Source: Anisus vortex (Eukaryota > Mollusca > Gastropoda > Planorbidae). Taken from it: a DNA stretch of 64,000 nt. The stretch is taken from positions 31,291,227-31,355,226 of the forward strand of contig OX421502.1 of NCBI GenBank assembly GCA_949126835.1. The letters run 5' to 3'. The notes under the pieces are model-generated. The model was not told the DNA's origin. It ran no database searches and saw nothing but the letters and a program-made list of their open reading frames with translations. Both the position numbers and the translations under genes were made by a program. Below, one piece after another: positions 1 to 12,800 of this stretch. Numbering within the stretch: the first letter of the stretch is position 1; the number at the start of each line of letters is the position of its first letter.

Positions 1-135
1 ACACCAAGGTATTGTCAATAAGTGTCCTAATTACATCTTTAGATTGCAAAACACTAATGTAAACCCCAAAAAACTGGTGTTAAAGTGCCCGATGCTTTTA
101 ACAATAGTCTTAGAAAGAAATGTTTGTATGCTTAC

Positions 136-845
136 CTTACAAATGGGACACAATGAAAAGCCAAAGGTTATCCTGGCTCCAACATACTTCTTACTGAGAA
201 TCATCTTTGTACAGTGTAAGTGAAACAGGTGAGAGCAGGCCAGCTGTAGGACACAAAATAAAACAACAACTGATTACCATTACATCCAAGTTACTAGACA
301 AGTCTCACAAAATACTCTGCCAGCAGTACCACTTTGTTTCAATATTTACCTTCGACCTTCAATTTTTCTACCCCTACAGTTTTACTCTTATATTAGGCCG
401 GTTAATGCTACATTTATTTGCTTTGTCCTATGTTTGTAAAGTTTTGAAATTATTCATTAGTTCTATATATGCTTTTTAGATTAGAGAATTAGATCCTTGC
501 TCTTGCCTGTTGGTTGCTCAATGTTAAATGCTCTCTGAGCGTAAACATACATTACGTTTGTTAGCAGAGCTGCACAAATAGAATTATTTATTATTAATAT
601 CTGGTCTACATAAATATATATACATGATAGTGCTAAAGAGGAATCTGGATGACCTTAATAGCTGGTGCGGCTGACAGAGCCTCAGTGAAGCAGACCATGC
701 ACATGTCGTCTGCATCTTGCTTGAGCTGCTCCTGGTCCAGTTGGCGGCAACGATGCAGGCAGGGCAGGCAGGGATCCTCCCCGGCAATGCCGCCGCACAA
801 GTGCCCACAGGGCAGAATCTTGCCACAGGAGTTCTTGGAGTACTC
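136..845 (-). CDS. MYCBP2: Exons e60-e61: RING-H2 finger
   Basis: Exons 654-845 and 136-243. e60 contains a Cys-rich lead-in ([26 protein letters not shown]), then [20 protein letters not shown]. e61 continues [11 protein letters not shown] and ends [15 protein letters not shown]. The ligand series C-x2-C, C-x-H-x2-H-x2-C, C-x2-C is complete, so the finger looks intact. In the human enzyme the RING recruits the E2, and two downstream cysteines relay ubiquitin to Ser/Thr (RING-Cys-relay). Those residues would be encoded below base 1, so catalytic competence cannot be judged here. Confidence 0.96.
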
Positions 846-3800
846 CTGTTTTAAAGTACAAAAAAATGTGGATGCTAACTAGAGACACACTAAGTTCAAT
901 GTTTTGTGACTATAATGGAGAGATATTCTATAACAAACCATTGCAATGACTACTCTAAGAAAATTAAAAGCCTTACCTGGCAATCAGGATCAGAGCACAC
1001 ATTACCGATGGCCAAAAGTCCAGTGTTACTTGTGCGGCCACAAAACCTACAGGTACCGGGCCCCACCGTTGCACTTGAAACTTTACCTGTAATTTACATA
1101 TTTAAAGAGACTTATTGAGTTATTCCATGCAAAATATATAGGCTACAAATTTTACAGGTATGACCTACTTTGGCCTTCAAGTTGCATGCAGAGATGTAAT
1201 AAAGCTTTATGCTATGCCTGATTGGATTCATTTTGTAAGATGTAAGGTCTATTGCCAATCAATAACAAAGACTAACTAAACTAATTCAGGTGACACATTT
1301 AGTACATTTTTCTAACATTAAAATCTCGGCTTAGACATTGTTTATGCAGTTCAAAAATATATATTGCTACAAAATTATATAAGAAAAAATTAATTTAGAA
1401 CTTCTTGTCTTTTAACGTTTTAAGATTAACATTCTAATAGAATAAATTAAAAATATTATATATTAAATGAATCATCTGTTGTTTTTAACTAATCAGGGAG
1501 TTATTATACAAGTACAAAATTCGTTATTTATATTTACATTCAGACTTGTTCATTCCTAAAAAATGTTTAAAATTCTGAGTTCTATAATAAGCCAAAACTG
1601 ACCTTCTCTGAACTCTACCAGGGCTTTGAATGTCCTTGAATCTACCAATGACATGACCCAGAACAGTTTGATTCGTCCGCAGCCCTCATGGAGGTCAACC
1701 TTGATGGCCTCCTCCTCTTCTTTGAAAACCTGGTTTGGAAAACAGTTTGTCACTCACATTCGCTCATGTACAATAAGCTCAAGAAGAAAAATAAATTCAA
1801 ATGGATCAGTTTGAAGGTAAAAAAGCAAAGAGGTGTTGTAGAACTCACCTGTCTCTGGTGTGACCTCATTTTACGAGGTAAATGAAGGTACCGGTCACAC
1901 TCAGCACAAAGGTTGCCACACTCAATGCACAATATGATGGCTGGTGTCACACTGTCATCATGGTTATCACATGTTGGCTGGAGGTCACGTAGAAATGATA
2001 ATATTCAAGCATATGCAAATTTTTATCGGTTGTTTATTTAATTTTGTGTTCGGTAATGTATTAAGATGTACCAAACATGCAAAAAAAACTATTTATATTA
2101 CTAAATATTAAAAAAAAATTATTTTAAAACTTTACATCTACTGATAAGAACAATAAATATAACTGAACATCAAATAACCCAAAAAATATTGTATACAGTT
2201 GAACATCTAAGAACAACAACTTTGACTGAACATCAAATAACGAAAGAAATATTTTATACAGCTGAACATCTAAAAACAATAACTTTAACTGAGCATCAAA
2301 AAACAAAAAATATTTTAAACAGCTGAACATCTAAGAACAAGTACAATAAATTTGACTGAGCATCAAATAACAAAAGAAATATTTTATACAACTGAACATC
2401 TAAGAACAAGTACAATAAATTTGACTGAGCATCAAATAACAAAAAAATTTTTTATACAACTGAACATCTAAGAACAAGTACAATAAATTTGACTGAAGAT
2501 CAAATAACGAAAGAAATATTTTATACAGCAGAACATCTAAAAACAATAACTTTGACGGAACATCAAGTAACATAAATAATTAAGTCTGAGCAACTAACCC
2601 TGGGCTGGCCATGCTGGTGATCAGGACTGGAAACCCATTCTCCCGAAGACAGCCTGTCAACGTGATCCTTATCAAGTACACACAGTGAAGCTAAGGCAAG
2701 CCACAGCTTTGGATGACAAGAGAATGATACAAGACTTAAACTTTTGGGAGAAAATATTATAACAAACTCTTAACAAGCCATACAGTACTCATAAGATCAA
2801 GTGATATGATAACAAACAGATCGTAAATTAAGTGTATGTTAGTAAAATTAATTACAGTTGGTGTCTTGACACAGTTCTGTGGATCTCTCTGACTTTCATC
2901 CAATTTGGTCATGTTGAGGATAGCTTCAGCTATGGCAGCCTTGGTGTTGATTGCCCAGGATTCTGAAAGTCTGCCCTAGAGGAAAAGAACACAACACAAT
3001 GTTCAGCATTCAAAATCTATTGACCTCAAGGTAGAAGCCAAGTCAGAAAAAATTTCACATTAGTTAAAAATATATGTAGTTGACATAGTACAGTTTAAAT
3101 AATGTAAATTTTAAAATTTTTATGTTCAAGGGTATTCAAATGGTTTTAATAACTTACTGCTGCCATTTCTTTAACAAGTTCCATAATACTTGCAGCAAGT
3201 CCAGCATCCATCTTGCCCCTCATCCACCATCTAGCTGATCTGTTGAGCAGAACGTAACATATGTATATGAGATTGATTAATCTAATGGTAGCAGTATAAC
3301 TGGGTGTAGACAACGTAAAAACAATTATAACTTCATTGTCATATTTGATGGAATGTTCAGGTAATAATTGTTCACTTACTTGGCTGAATCTTCCAAACAC
3401 TGGGACATTGTCAAGGTTGTGCAGACTTTGGAAGGGCCAGAACTCTTGATCTTCATCTGGACATTCAGGGCCTTGGCCACACAGGCCAGGAAGACATCCA
3501 GAATGCCAGGGATGTCAGGGTCAAAGGTCGAGTCACCCTGGGACTCACCCACAATGTTGTAGTCAGGGGGAGGCAAGCTTGGAATGTTCAGAATGGGAGC
3601 CAAGACCTGGGGCTTGACCCAAGGCAGGACACGGCGGAAGATGATTGTAATCTGTTCACATAATAAAGCATTTTTTGGTTGTCATGGGGAATTATTTTAT
3701 TGTTGTTTATAAGTCGAATAGAAAAAAGTGTTTTATTTACTTTTAGTAAAAGATAAATAGAAATGTCACAAAGAAATTGTTTTATTCAGCAAATGAGAAA

Positions 3801-6800
3801 AAAAAAAAAAAATCTGATACTCAAAAAAAAAAAAAAAATACCTTTACATTATAGCAATAGAAAACATTGCATGAATTTCCTTGATTAACTTTGCCACTAC
3901 TTTGTGACAAAAGATTTTTGTCAGTTGTTTTAGCCAACAAGTGTTTTTTTTTTTAATTTAATATGTTTTTTTTACCTTTTTTAGAAAAGTCTAATCAGTG
4001 CAAAAGATTGTTCATGACTGATCAAGGAGTGAGAGTTTGATTGTTAAGTTGATTACTAAATACAGAGAAAAATCTTTGACATTAAAGCCAAATGTATTAG
4101 CATTCTTTAAATTTTTTACTTTATTAGTTTTTGTGGTTTTCTACCAGAAATAATTGTGGCTTTTAGGTTTTCACAGACAGAAACGTTAGGAAAATACTGA
4201 CCTAGAAAAAAACAATGCAAGTCAATCAGTGTCGCTAATTTATTGTTACCTGTCTCTGTGTCCTCGGTGTTGAGGTGTGCAGCAGACTGAACAGGTCGTG
4301 AATCAGGTCCAGCTGTTGTGCCAGGTACTTCCTGCCCACGGAGGAACCACTGAGGGCCACCACCATGGACACAAGCTCGAAACAGTAGACATCAGAGCCG
4401 TGGACCTCCTCCGTGGGGGTCGGGCTCTGCAGGGAATGGGCCCACTCCTCCCTCATCTTTATGGCTTCCTTCTTAATGCCCTGCACAATGTGGTTACATA
4501 CCTGCAGCCAAAAGACAGAGCCCTCATTCATGTTTTTACCTCAGATGAACTAAAGAATATTCTATGAAGTTGTTTGCATTCAGTTAAAAAATACCTCAAA
4601 ATTTCATAAAAACACAAGCTTTGAAGTTGGATTCATTAGGCTACTACTGGTGGAAATTATACAAAATCTTTGAATATATAAAAATTTGGAGATAAAATCC
4701 TCTTCTAAAACTGACCTGTTTCTGCATGTGTGACAATTTGCTTCTGCTGAACAGGATGCTGACCATATGTTCCTTGAGGTCATTGTCCCCATCTACTTTA
4801 TCTTTCTTGTCCTCTTCAGTCTCACTGTCTTCTGGACTGGTCACCAGTTTACCAAACACCTGCACAGTGATTCAAAATGCATGCCTTTGTTGGACAGTGA
4901 TACATATTTGTCTCAAAATTAGGACCAACTACAGACATAGAATTATCCCTATCATTAAACCCTTTACAGCAGCTTAACAATGACAGCATATATTTTTTTG
5001 CTAAGCATTCTTATAATTGACAGATATTCCTTCTAGGAAGAACATTATTAAGCATAGTAAAAGTAAAGTATTCCAGTTGACCAAATTGATCCATAATAAG
5101 TATATCTGTGGTTAAGTCTAGTCTTGCATTTCAATTAGAAGTTATTAAATGCCGCTAAGCTGTTGGTTTTTTTCTGACAGTGTTAAGGGATCAAGTGCCA
5201 ACTACCTGTGAGGTTAAAATCCTGAAAACTTTGAGAGTCTCAGCTTCACAGTTCTCTTGTTGTATCTGAGCTGCTCCTTTCTTTACTTCAAGCTCTGTGT
5301 CTTCATCTTCAATGGAACCGAGGATCTGAAAGAACCCGAGTGTAGAATACAATCAGTTAAAAACATTCCTCTTAGAACACAAGCAGGATATTTATGTTGA
5401 ATGAGAAAAAAATGTATTTATCCTTAAAAGGTAATTTTTATGAGCAATAAAATAAAGACCCTAATGTCTTGGAAAAAATCTTATGAAAAAGTTCATTCAA
5501 AGATGTAGTCATTGTTAACTCCTTCTATACAATATTTCAGTTTTGTACAATAGATGTCTGATATGTTTTGTGAAAATATAATTGTTTCATATCTATAGTA
5601 AACAATAATGCAGTAGTTGAATAAAACACAGCTCACTTGGACAGTATGAATGCACTTTAATTTTCTAGGATATTTGAAATTCCATCAACAAACATTTTAA
5701 AAATATTAGCATAGCACATTGTCTCACTTTCAGTTGCCTCAGCCTCAAACTCTGATCTGGACCTTTCAACTCTACTGTCAGGTGTCGAGTGGGGGCATTG
5801 GCGGATGTTGGAAGCTGACAGTTGACCCAGCCACAATGCCGAACATCAATATCAACCTGAGAAAGGAGAAATATACAGATTTGTCATTGAGAGATTGATG
5901 TAAAAAAACATATGGCTACTTGGGAGCACAAGCTGAACACATACAACACACAGTTGTTTCTATTGGAGAGTTGAATTAAATTGTTTTTCAAGAGTAGATA
6001 TTTACAGTGGATTCTTTCGACCTAAAGTACAAGCACAGTCTTTTCTTGGCAATGATAATATCACTAACTTATGACTCAAAATATTTCATTAACTCTAGGA
6101 TCATAAAAATTAGCATACAAGATTGTGGGTTTGTTCCTAACACTTCTAGAGCTGTACCTTTTCATAATTAAATAGGAGAGAGAGAGAAAGAGAGAGCACA
6201 AACTTCACAAGTATGAGTTCATTATAAAATTCATTATAAATCTATTTACCTGTTTGATTTTCTTTACATCATCAGCTGAAGTACCAGCATTGAAGGTCAA
6301 GTTTGATACTTTGTTCTGTAAAAATAAAAGATTTTTTTTTAAAATGTATAAAGTAACATTTAATAGCTTTGTTGCCACTTCATCAACAGAATCTACCACA
6401 TTATAAATCCAAGGCAAGGTAATATTAAATTTGATGAAGCGTTTCACTTATTGGTCCAATTCAAACAAGTGAATAGATAAAATGTCAACTGCAAGAGCCC
6501 ACTACCATTGTTCAAATCATTTTTTTAGTCAACAATTTGTGTAAACTTGTCCCAATTTAATCAAAGGGATGCTACTCTGGCACTTTTAAAAGTGTACTTG
6601 TCAGCAAACTTTATTGGTAAAAAGAAAATGGGAATTCGATTAGTTTTAATTACACTGTTAGTCTGTTATTAAAAGGGCGGAATTTAGATGCAGTGAAGAG
6701 CTAGGCTGTTACAATTTTGGAAGCCTCCTCCTCCCTCTACCTCAAAAACTCAGAATCTCACAGGTATTGGAAAATGGAATAAGTCAGTGTGCAAAAACAA

Positions 6801-9800
6801 GGATGAGAACTTAAAATGTAAAAACAAACTTTCCTTTGATTATATTTTAACGCAATATACAAATTATACACTTTGGTTGGACTTAGCTTAGTTAGCTTAT
6901 AGGTTAATCTATCTATGGTTATAAACATTCTATAAACAATATGCAAGCTAAATAAAAGTAAATACAAAATTTGGACTCAGAAAGCTGACATTCCAGGGCA
7001 TGAAATGGGTTGCCTGAACAAACCAGGAAACCAGTAGCTTAACATCATTTAAAATACTAATATAAATGCAGGATTAGACTTAAACCACAGATGAGCATAG
7101 AACGCAATAATCTTCTTTATAGAAGGAGTGTCTGTAATTTATAAGATAAGCTCAGACTATGTCAGCATGTACCCAACTGCGCTTTCAATGAATTCAATTA
7201 TGCACAAAAAAAAGAAACAAGCCAGACGAAGATAAAGTATTTTCCTCCTTACCCCAATGTCCCGTATGTTATCAATGTGTACGTATATCACACTGGGAAT
7301 CGTTTTACTGGAGCAGGTTATGGTCAGGACCTTCATCTTGTTGCGATCCTCATCTCCACTCTCCCAGAAGGTTTCCGTTGAGTTATCTGCAAAAAGTGGA
7401 GGGAAACAAAAAATTGACCTTTCAACTCATCAACAGACATAAACAGTTATCCTCAACTGGCAAATGAACTGCTTCTATACAAGACCTGACCTGTCAAGCT
7501 GCCAATCATGGCCTGCCTGCTAGATGCCTTGAACTCTGTCATCCCAGTGAGATCTTTCAAACAGTGAACCTTGTGAGATACCTGCACAAAAAACAACGCT
7601 CAGACAGTTGACATTTGAATAATACACATGTATAACTAGTGAAAGTATAACATTGTTTGACTAGTGTAAATCTGTTTCATGCCCTAAAAGAACTAAAATA
7701 ATCACATAAGATTTTGAAAAAATATAAACAACTAAAATCAATTATTACTTTTGTAAGCTATATATTCATCACAGTCAATTTTGGGGGTTTTGAGTTTAAG
7801 AGTTGAAATGTATAGTTTAAACAGTCTTCTATTACATAGCAAATCGCCAATATCTTAAACCAATCAGAAAAAAAAGTTTTTTTTTATACAAAATGACTAA
7901 AGTAACATAACAGAAGTACTAGCAATGTTATTCACTTTTTTAGACTTAGGCAATTGTGAAATGACCATGACGAATATAAAAACAAGGATATTAACACATA
8001 CTGGGAGACATTCAAGATACTGTGTAAAAAATTATTGGAAGGTTGCTTTTAATAATATCAGATATATGAATATAAACAACAAACAGAACAAACAACTCTA
8101 TAAAAAATAAAGCAATACAAAAAAACAAAACAAAAAAAAACAATAAAATGTGTAAAAGCTTGAAACATTGTTACTTTGTTAAGCAGGTAGCACATCTTAG
8201 TCTGGAGATAAGAGAAAACTAGGTTGAACATTTAAACATAAGCATTCTAGTAACAATGGGTTATTTATAGAAGCTATTCAGTGTTGTCAAAACAATAAAG
8301 TCAAATTCAGAGAGTAAAATTGACAAAAAACACGCTCAAATGTCCTGTTGGTAGAAATATGATTAAAAACACAACTTTACCTATCAGGATGTGAGTGAAA
8401 TTCTACATGTTATACACATAAAAGAAAAGAAGGTATGCAAAAAAAGAATTTGTTGAATTGTGACTAACTAAATTCTAGATAAAATGTATGTACACATAGA
8501 GTATTAACTTTAAGTGGACAGAAAGGCCGAAAGTAAAAAGTAAACAAAAATGTGTTCAAACAAAAGAGGAGGAAGATAGGAATAGTAACCTAGGTCAGTG
8601 TTGAAACCCTTTTCTTTAAACTCCTTGTAAGTAACATTTTTCAAGCAGTGCAGACAATTTAAAAGAATGGCAACATAATCAATTTCAACTGCACATTCTT
8701 GGCAAATTTTAATTTAAATCTATCACAGTTATTTAAACAAATAAAAACAAAGCATAATTATAGAAAAACAAAAACAATTCAACAGACTTTATCAAAGCAC
8801 ATAGAAAAATATTGAAATTGTCCAGACTGACATCAATCCATTTTTGAGTCGTTACAATTGTAAATCTGATGCTTCAAAGTGAATAAAGGAAAACAAAATG
8901 GATTTTCTATTTTGCCAAACTTATAAACAAAACTTTCTCTGTCCAAAATAAAAAGTTCAGAATCAATAAAGCATAACAATCTAGTGCTATTATCATTTTA
9001 TTTTTTAGGCCATTTAGTTTCAATATTTTAAAATAATTCAATAATTATGCCAACCTTGAACTAAGTATTAAACTTTATACACATTCTCATAAAGTTTTCT
9101 TCATTTGCAGGTCAATGCTAGTTTCTTCACAAATTTTTTTCTTTTATCAATGCTATCAAATTGTTCACTACAGTGCAGGCAGGGTCTAACCAGAAACCAC
9201 ATAAGAAATTCACCTAGGCAGAATATACCATTTTTCTACACTATTTGCCTCAATAAATTTGCCTTGAATAAATATAAAACTTTTTAATGCATAATTTAAA
9301 TCAACAGAATTATGGATTATAAAAATGGATAAAAGTAAAAAAAATAATAATCCACCCTTGATTAGTTTAGCTAAAGTAGTTTTTGCTGCTATTGTTGTAA
9401 ACAAGTGGGGTGCAGTGTGGGAAAGGGGAGAGGGAATATAAAAATTATTTAAGCTTAACATACAATATTGCCCTTACTACTGGGTTTGTACCCAGCTTCT
9501 GGAAATAGTAAGCCTAAATACTCGGATTTGCAACTCTGTGGAAATCATTTTCTTAGTCATTTTCAAATAAATTATCTATGCATTTAATTAAATTATCCAT
9601 AAATCATTTCTAAAGCTTTCATAAATTGCCCTAGATTTATCCACAAGTGTATGTATGCATAAAATATTTTTGATTTTTCAAAAAATGTTTCCATTTCATT
9701 ATAGCTTGAAATTCAGTGCTTTTCAAATGATGATATGTACCGGTCAATTTCCCAAGAATCAAGCCCCTATCTCAGATTATCTGAGTGAGCCGTAAAGCCT

Positions 9801-12800
9801 TCTGGGCATTATCCACCAGTCTCATACTTGTGACAACATAGATTAAGATCAAATAATTTAACTTCAGCTAATGGTAAAAGAAAAACTCCATTATAGCGCA
9901 GGCATCTACCAGCACTTTCTTTTTATTCTATTCAGATAGAATGTTCAGTTATTGTAAAAAAAAAGTTTCATTTGGGCAATACGAATTAACTTGCCAAAAA
10001 CTATTTATATATACTTTTTCTTGTCTTTTTCCAGGAATCCACTAGAAGAGGAGGAAGACATTGAACTAAAAATAAAACCTTCATTTAAATGACTGCTTGT
10101 GGTGAGTTCTAAAGAAATAAAGTTGGTTTACAGAATATGTAAAAGCAGTATTGAATTCTTACTATTAACCAAATTAGTGTCACTGTTCAATATCAAGAAT
10201 ATAATAGTCATAAATTGTTGTTGACTTTTCTCTTCCTTTTCATGTTTAAGCAATGAAGTTTGGTAGAGGGTTTAATTGGAAAAAGTTCACATCAACATTT
10301 ATTTGATAAATATAAATGTAACAGTTTGTTGAATTATTATACATGTGGGTTTAAATCTGGTTCAAATTTGTACAACTCAGTATTTACTTGTGTATAAATA
10401 ACAGTAGAAGTTTAAACAGTTTGTTCATATTATTAGAATCTCAGTTAAATAAAGGTTTTACTGAATATTAAAACATTTCTGACTGAGCATTAATGAATAT
10501 ATATTTTATATGTGTCACATAGTCTAATGCTAATCAAGAAATGATTATACAAACTTATATATATAAATAATGTTAAAAGAAGAAAATAATTATTCAAATC
10601 AAACATGGGGAATGAAACACAAGAAAAAGAATTATAATCAAAGCAAAAACAAAAAGAAGACACAAGGCTAAAAGAAAAAAAAAGGCAATTAAAAAAATTG
10701 TGGTAAGACATTTGATTGTTTATTAATGAAGGTATAAAACTGACTCACCGAGTCACAAACAGACATAGACCTTCTGATCTACAAGACAAAGTCAAACATG
10801 CAGGTCAGTGCTTTATTAAACACTTCTACACACTATAAAACCACACCACATACATACACACAAACTGTTTTTAAAATAAAACTAGCTTCTTACTGTGAGA
10901 AAAAAAAACAACAATCTCTAAATTTTAAACTCATTTTCACACATTAAAGAAATGCTTACATTTCTATTAAAAAAAATATGCTTTATTTCATCAATATTTT
11001 AGCATTTATAACAAGGATTCTCAAAACAATCAAAATTGTGAGCCTATCCAAGCTATAATAAAGCACAAATTAAAACAACAACACATGCAGCAGTGTTGTA
11101 GAACTATTGCAAGGTCAAAGTCCAGCTATTGTTATCTACTGATTGGCTAGCAGATGATTAGAAAAGGCCCATAACATTGAGGAATTTAAAGTATATATAG
11201 GGACTTATTGTTTTTAACATATTAGAATCTTGTACTTAAAATGAATCGTAAAACTTTCGCCATATTTAATTCAGAAATATTGACTTTGAGTGTGTTTCTA
11301 GCACACAATCTTGTGCCACTAACACACGATTGAAATTTTTATAGTGCTCTACCATAGTTCCAAGCTAAAAATAAACTGTAGGAAGCAGTCTAATGATGGT
11401 TTAGAGCAAGAGCTTTTAGCACAAATGTGTTGGCAGAATAAATAAATTTGTCCGTTCTCCAACTGGATATTAATAACTAAAATTCTATTATTCTATGGCT
11501 TGCTTTAAAGAAGTGAAACAAGATGGCGGCAAGTTCTTTTAGGTTAAGCTAAAATTTAACCTAAAACTAATTTTTTTTCTGAGAAAAAAAAAGGAACTCA
11601 TAACCAATTAAATAAACATGACTATTCATGCATAAAATACCTGCACAGTAGAAATAGTAGGCAAATGTTTTAGACATGTCTCCTTATTCTTAATGGTTAT
11701 TTTCTGCTGAATTTGTACATTAATTTGACTCTTTAAAACAGAAACATTAATTAGTCAACATTACCATTGAGGAATCCAGTAGGCCCTCCTCTGGCTCCTC
11801 CTCTGACTTGCTAAGGATGCGGCTGAGATTGCTGAAAACATGAGACTCGTGAAGGAACTGGTGATCAGACTGCATGAACTGCAGGCAGTAACACCTGACG
11901 GCCATTTGCTGGATGAGGGGGGAAAAAAACAAACAGTACAAACAAATGAGATGACCTAAGGTGGCGGCAACTCTCATGCCAACATTCCATTGTTGGCTAT
12001 AGCCTGTTACTCATTAAGCACATCCAGAGCATAACTTTATACACAGTTTGACTAAATAACTTAATGCTAAGATCAAGTTAGATTTAGAGCTATAGATAAA
12101 AATGCTTGGAAAAAAAAAGCCTGATTAATTATTCTGTTGTCAAGACTATCAGGAAACCTAGTTCAGTGAGTAAGGAGAGAGAAGTTACTTGCAGGCCTGA
12201 CAAATATAGCAAAATCTTTAGGTCAGTGAGTAAAGGGAAGTAAGCTTACTTGCAGAGCTGATCCCATTGGCAACAACATCATTACATCACTTATGGTCTG
12301 CAGTAGACTGTGGAATGTCTCTGGCAGTTGAGCAGCAGCTTTGCCAGCCACTATGATGTCAGACATGGGATGGTCACAGATGGGAGTGTCCTGAAAGAAA
12401 AAGACAAAACATTTGCTAACTACTAACATGGTGCCATTTTTCTTTTTGAAAAAACAACACCTATAACATTACAAATAAATGGACCAAAATTAGGACAATT
12501 TCTTCAATAAGCTTTACCATTTAATTTATTATAACATAATGTAATATATTAAATATTCTTTGTTAGTTAGACCGTTTTGCGCTGTAGGTCACATTGGTTA
12601 GCTAGATTTTCCAGAGTTCTCTGTATGATGCAACCCTCTCTGCATCATCCCATTCAATTACGATAGATTGCAAGTCTCTCTCTACCAGGTTGCTCTCTTG
12701 GGTGTCCTTGCATTCTTTTGCAATTCTTTGATTTCCAACAGATGGCCACTTTTGGGTGCATGCTTTCCAGCATCCTCAGTACATGATCCACCAATGCCCA

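Noticed and set aside
207..479. Separate small gene on the plus strand
   Set aside because: Its start overlaps antisense to the RING exon and the rest is AT-rich intron.
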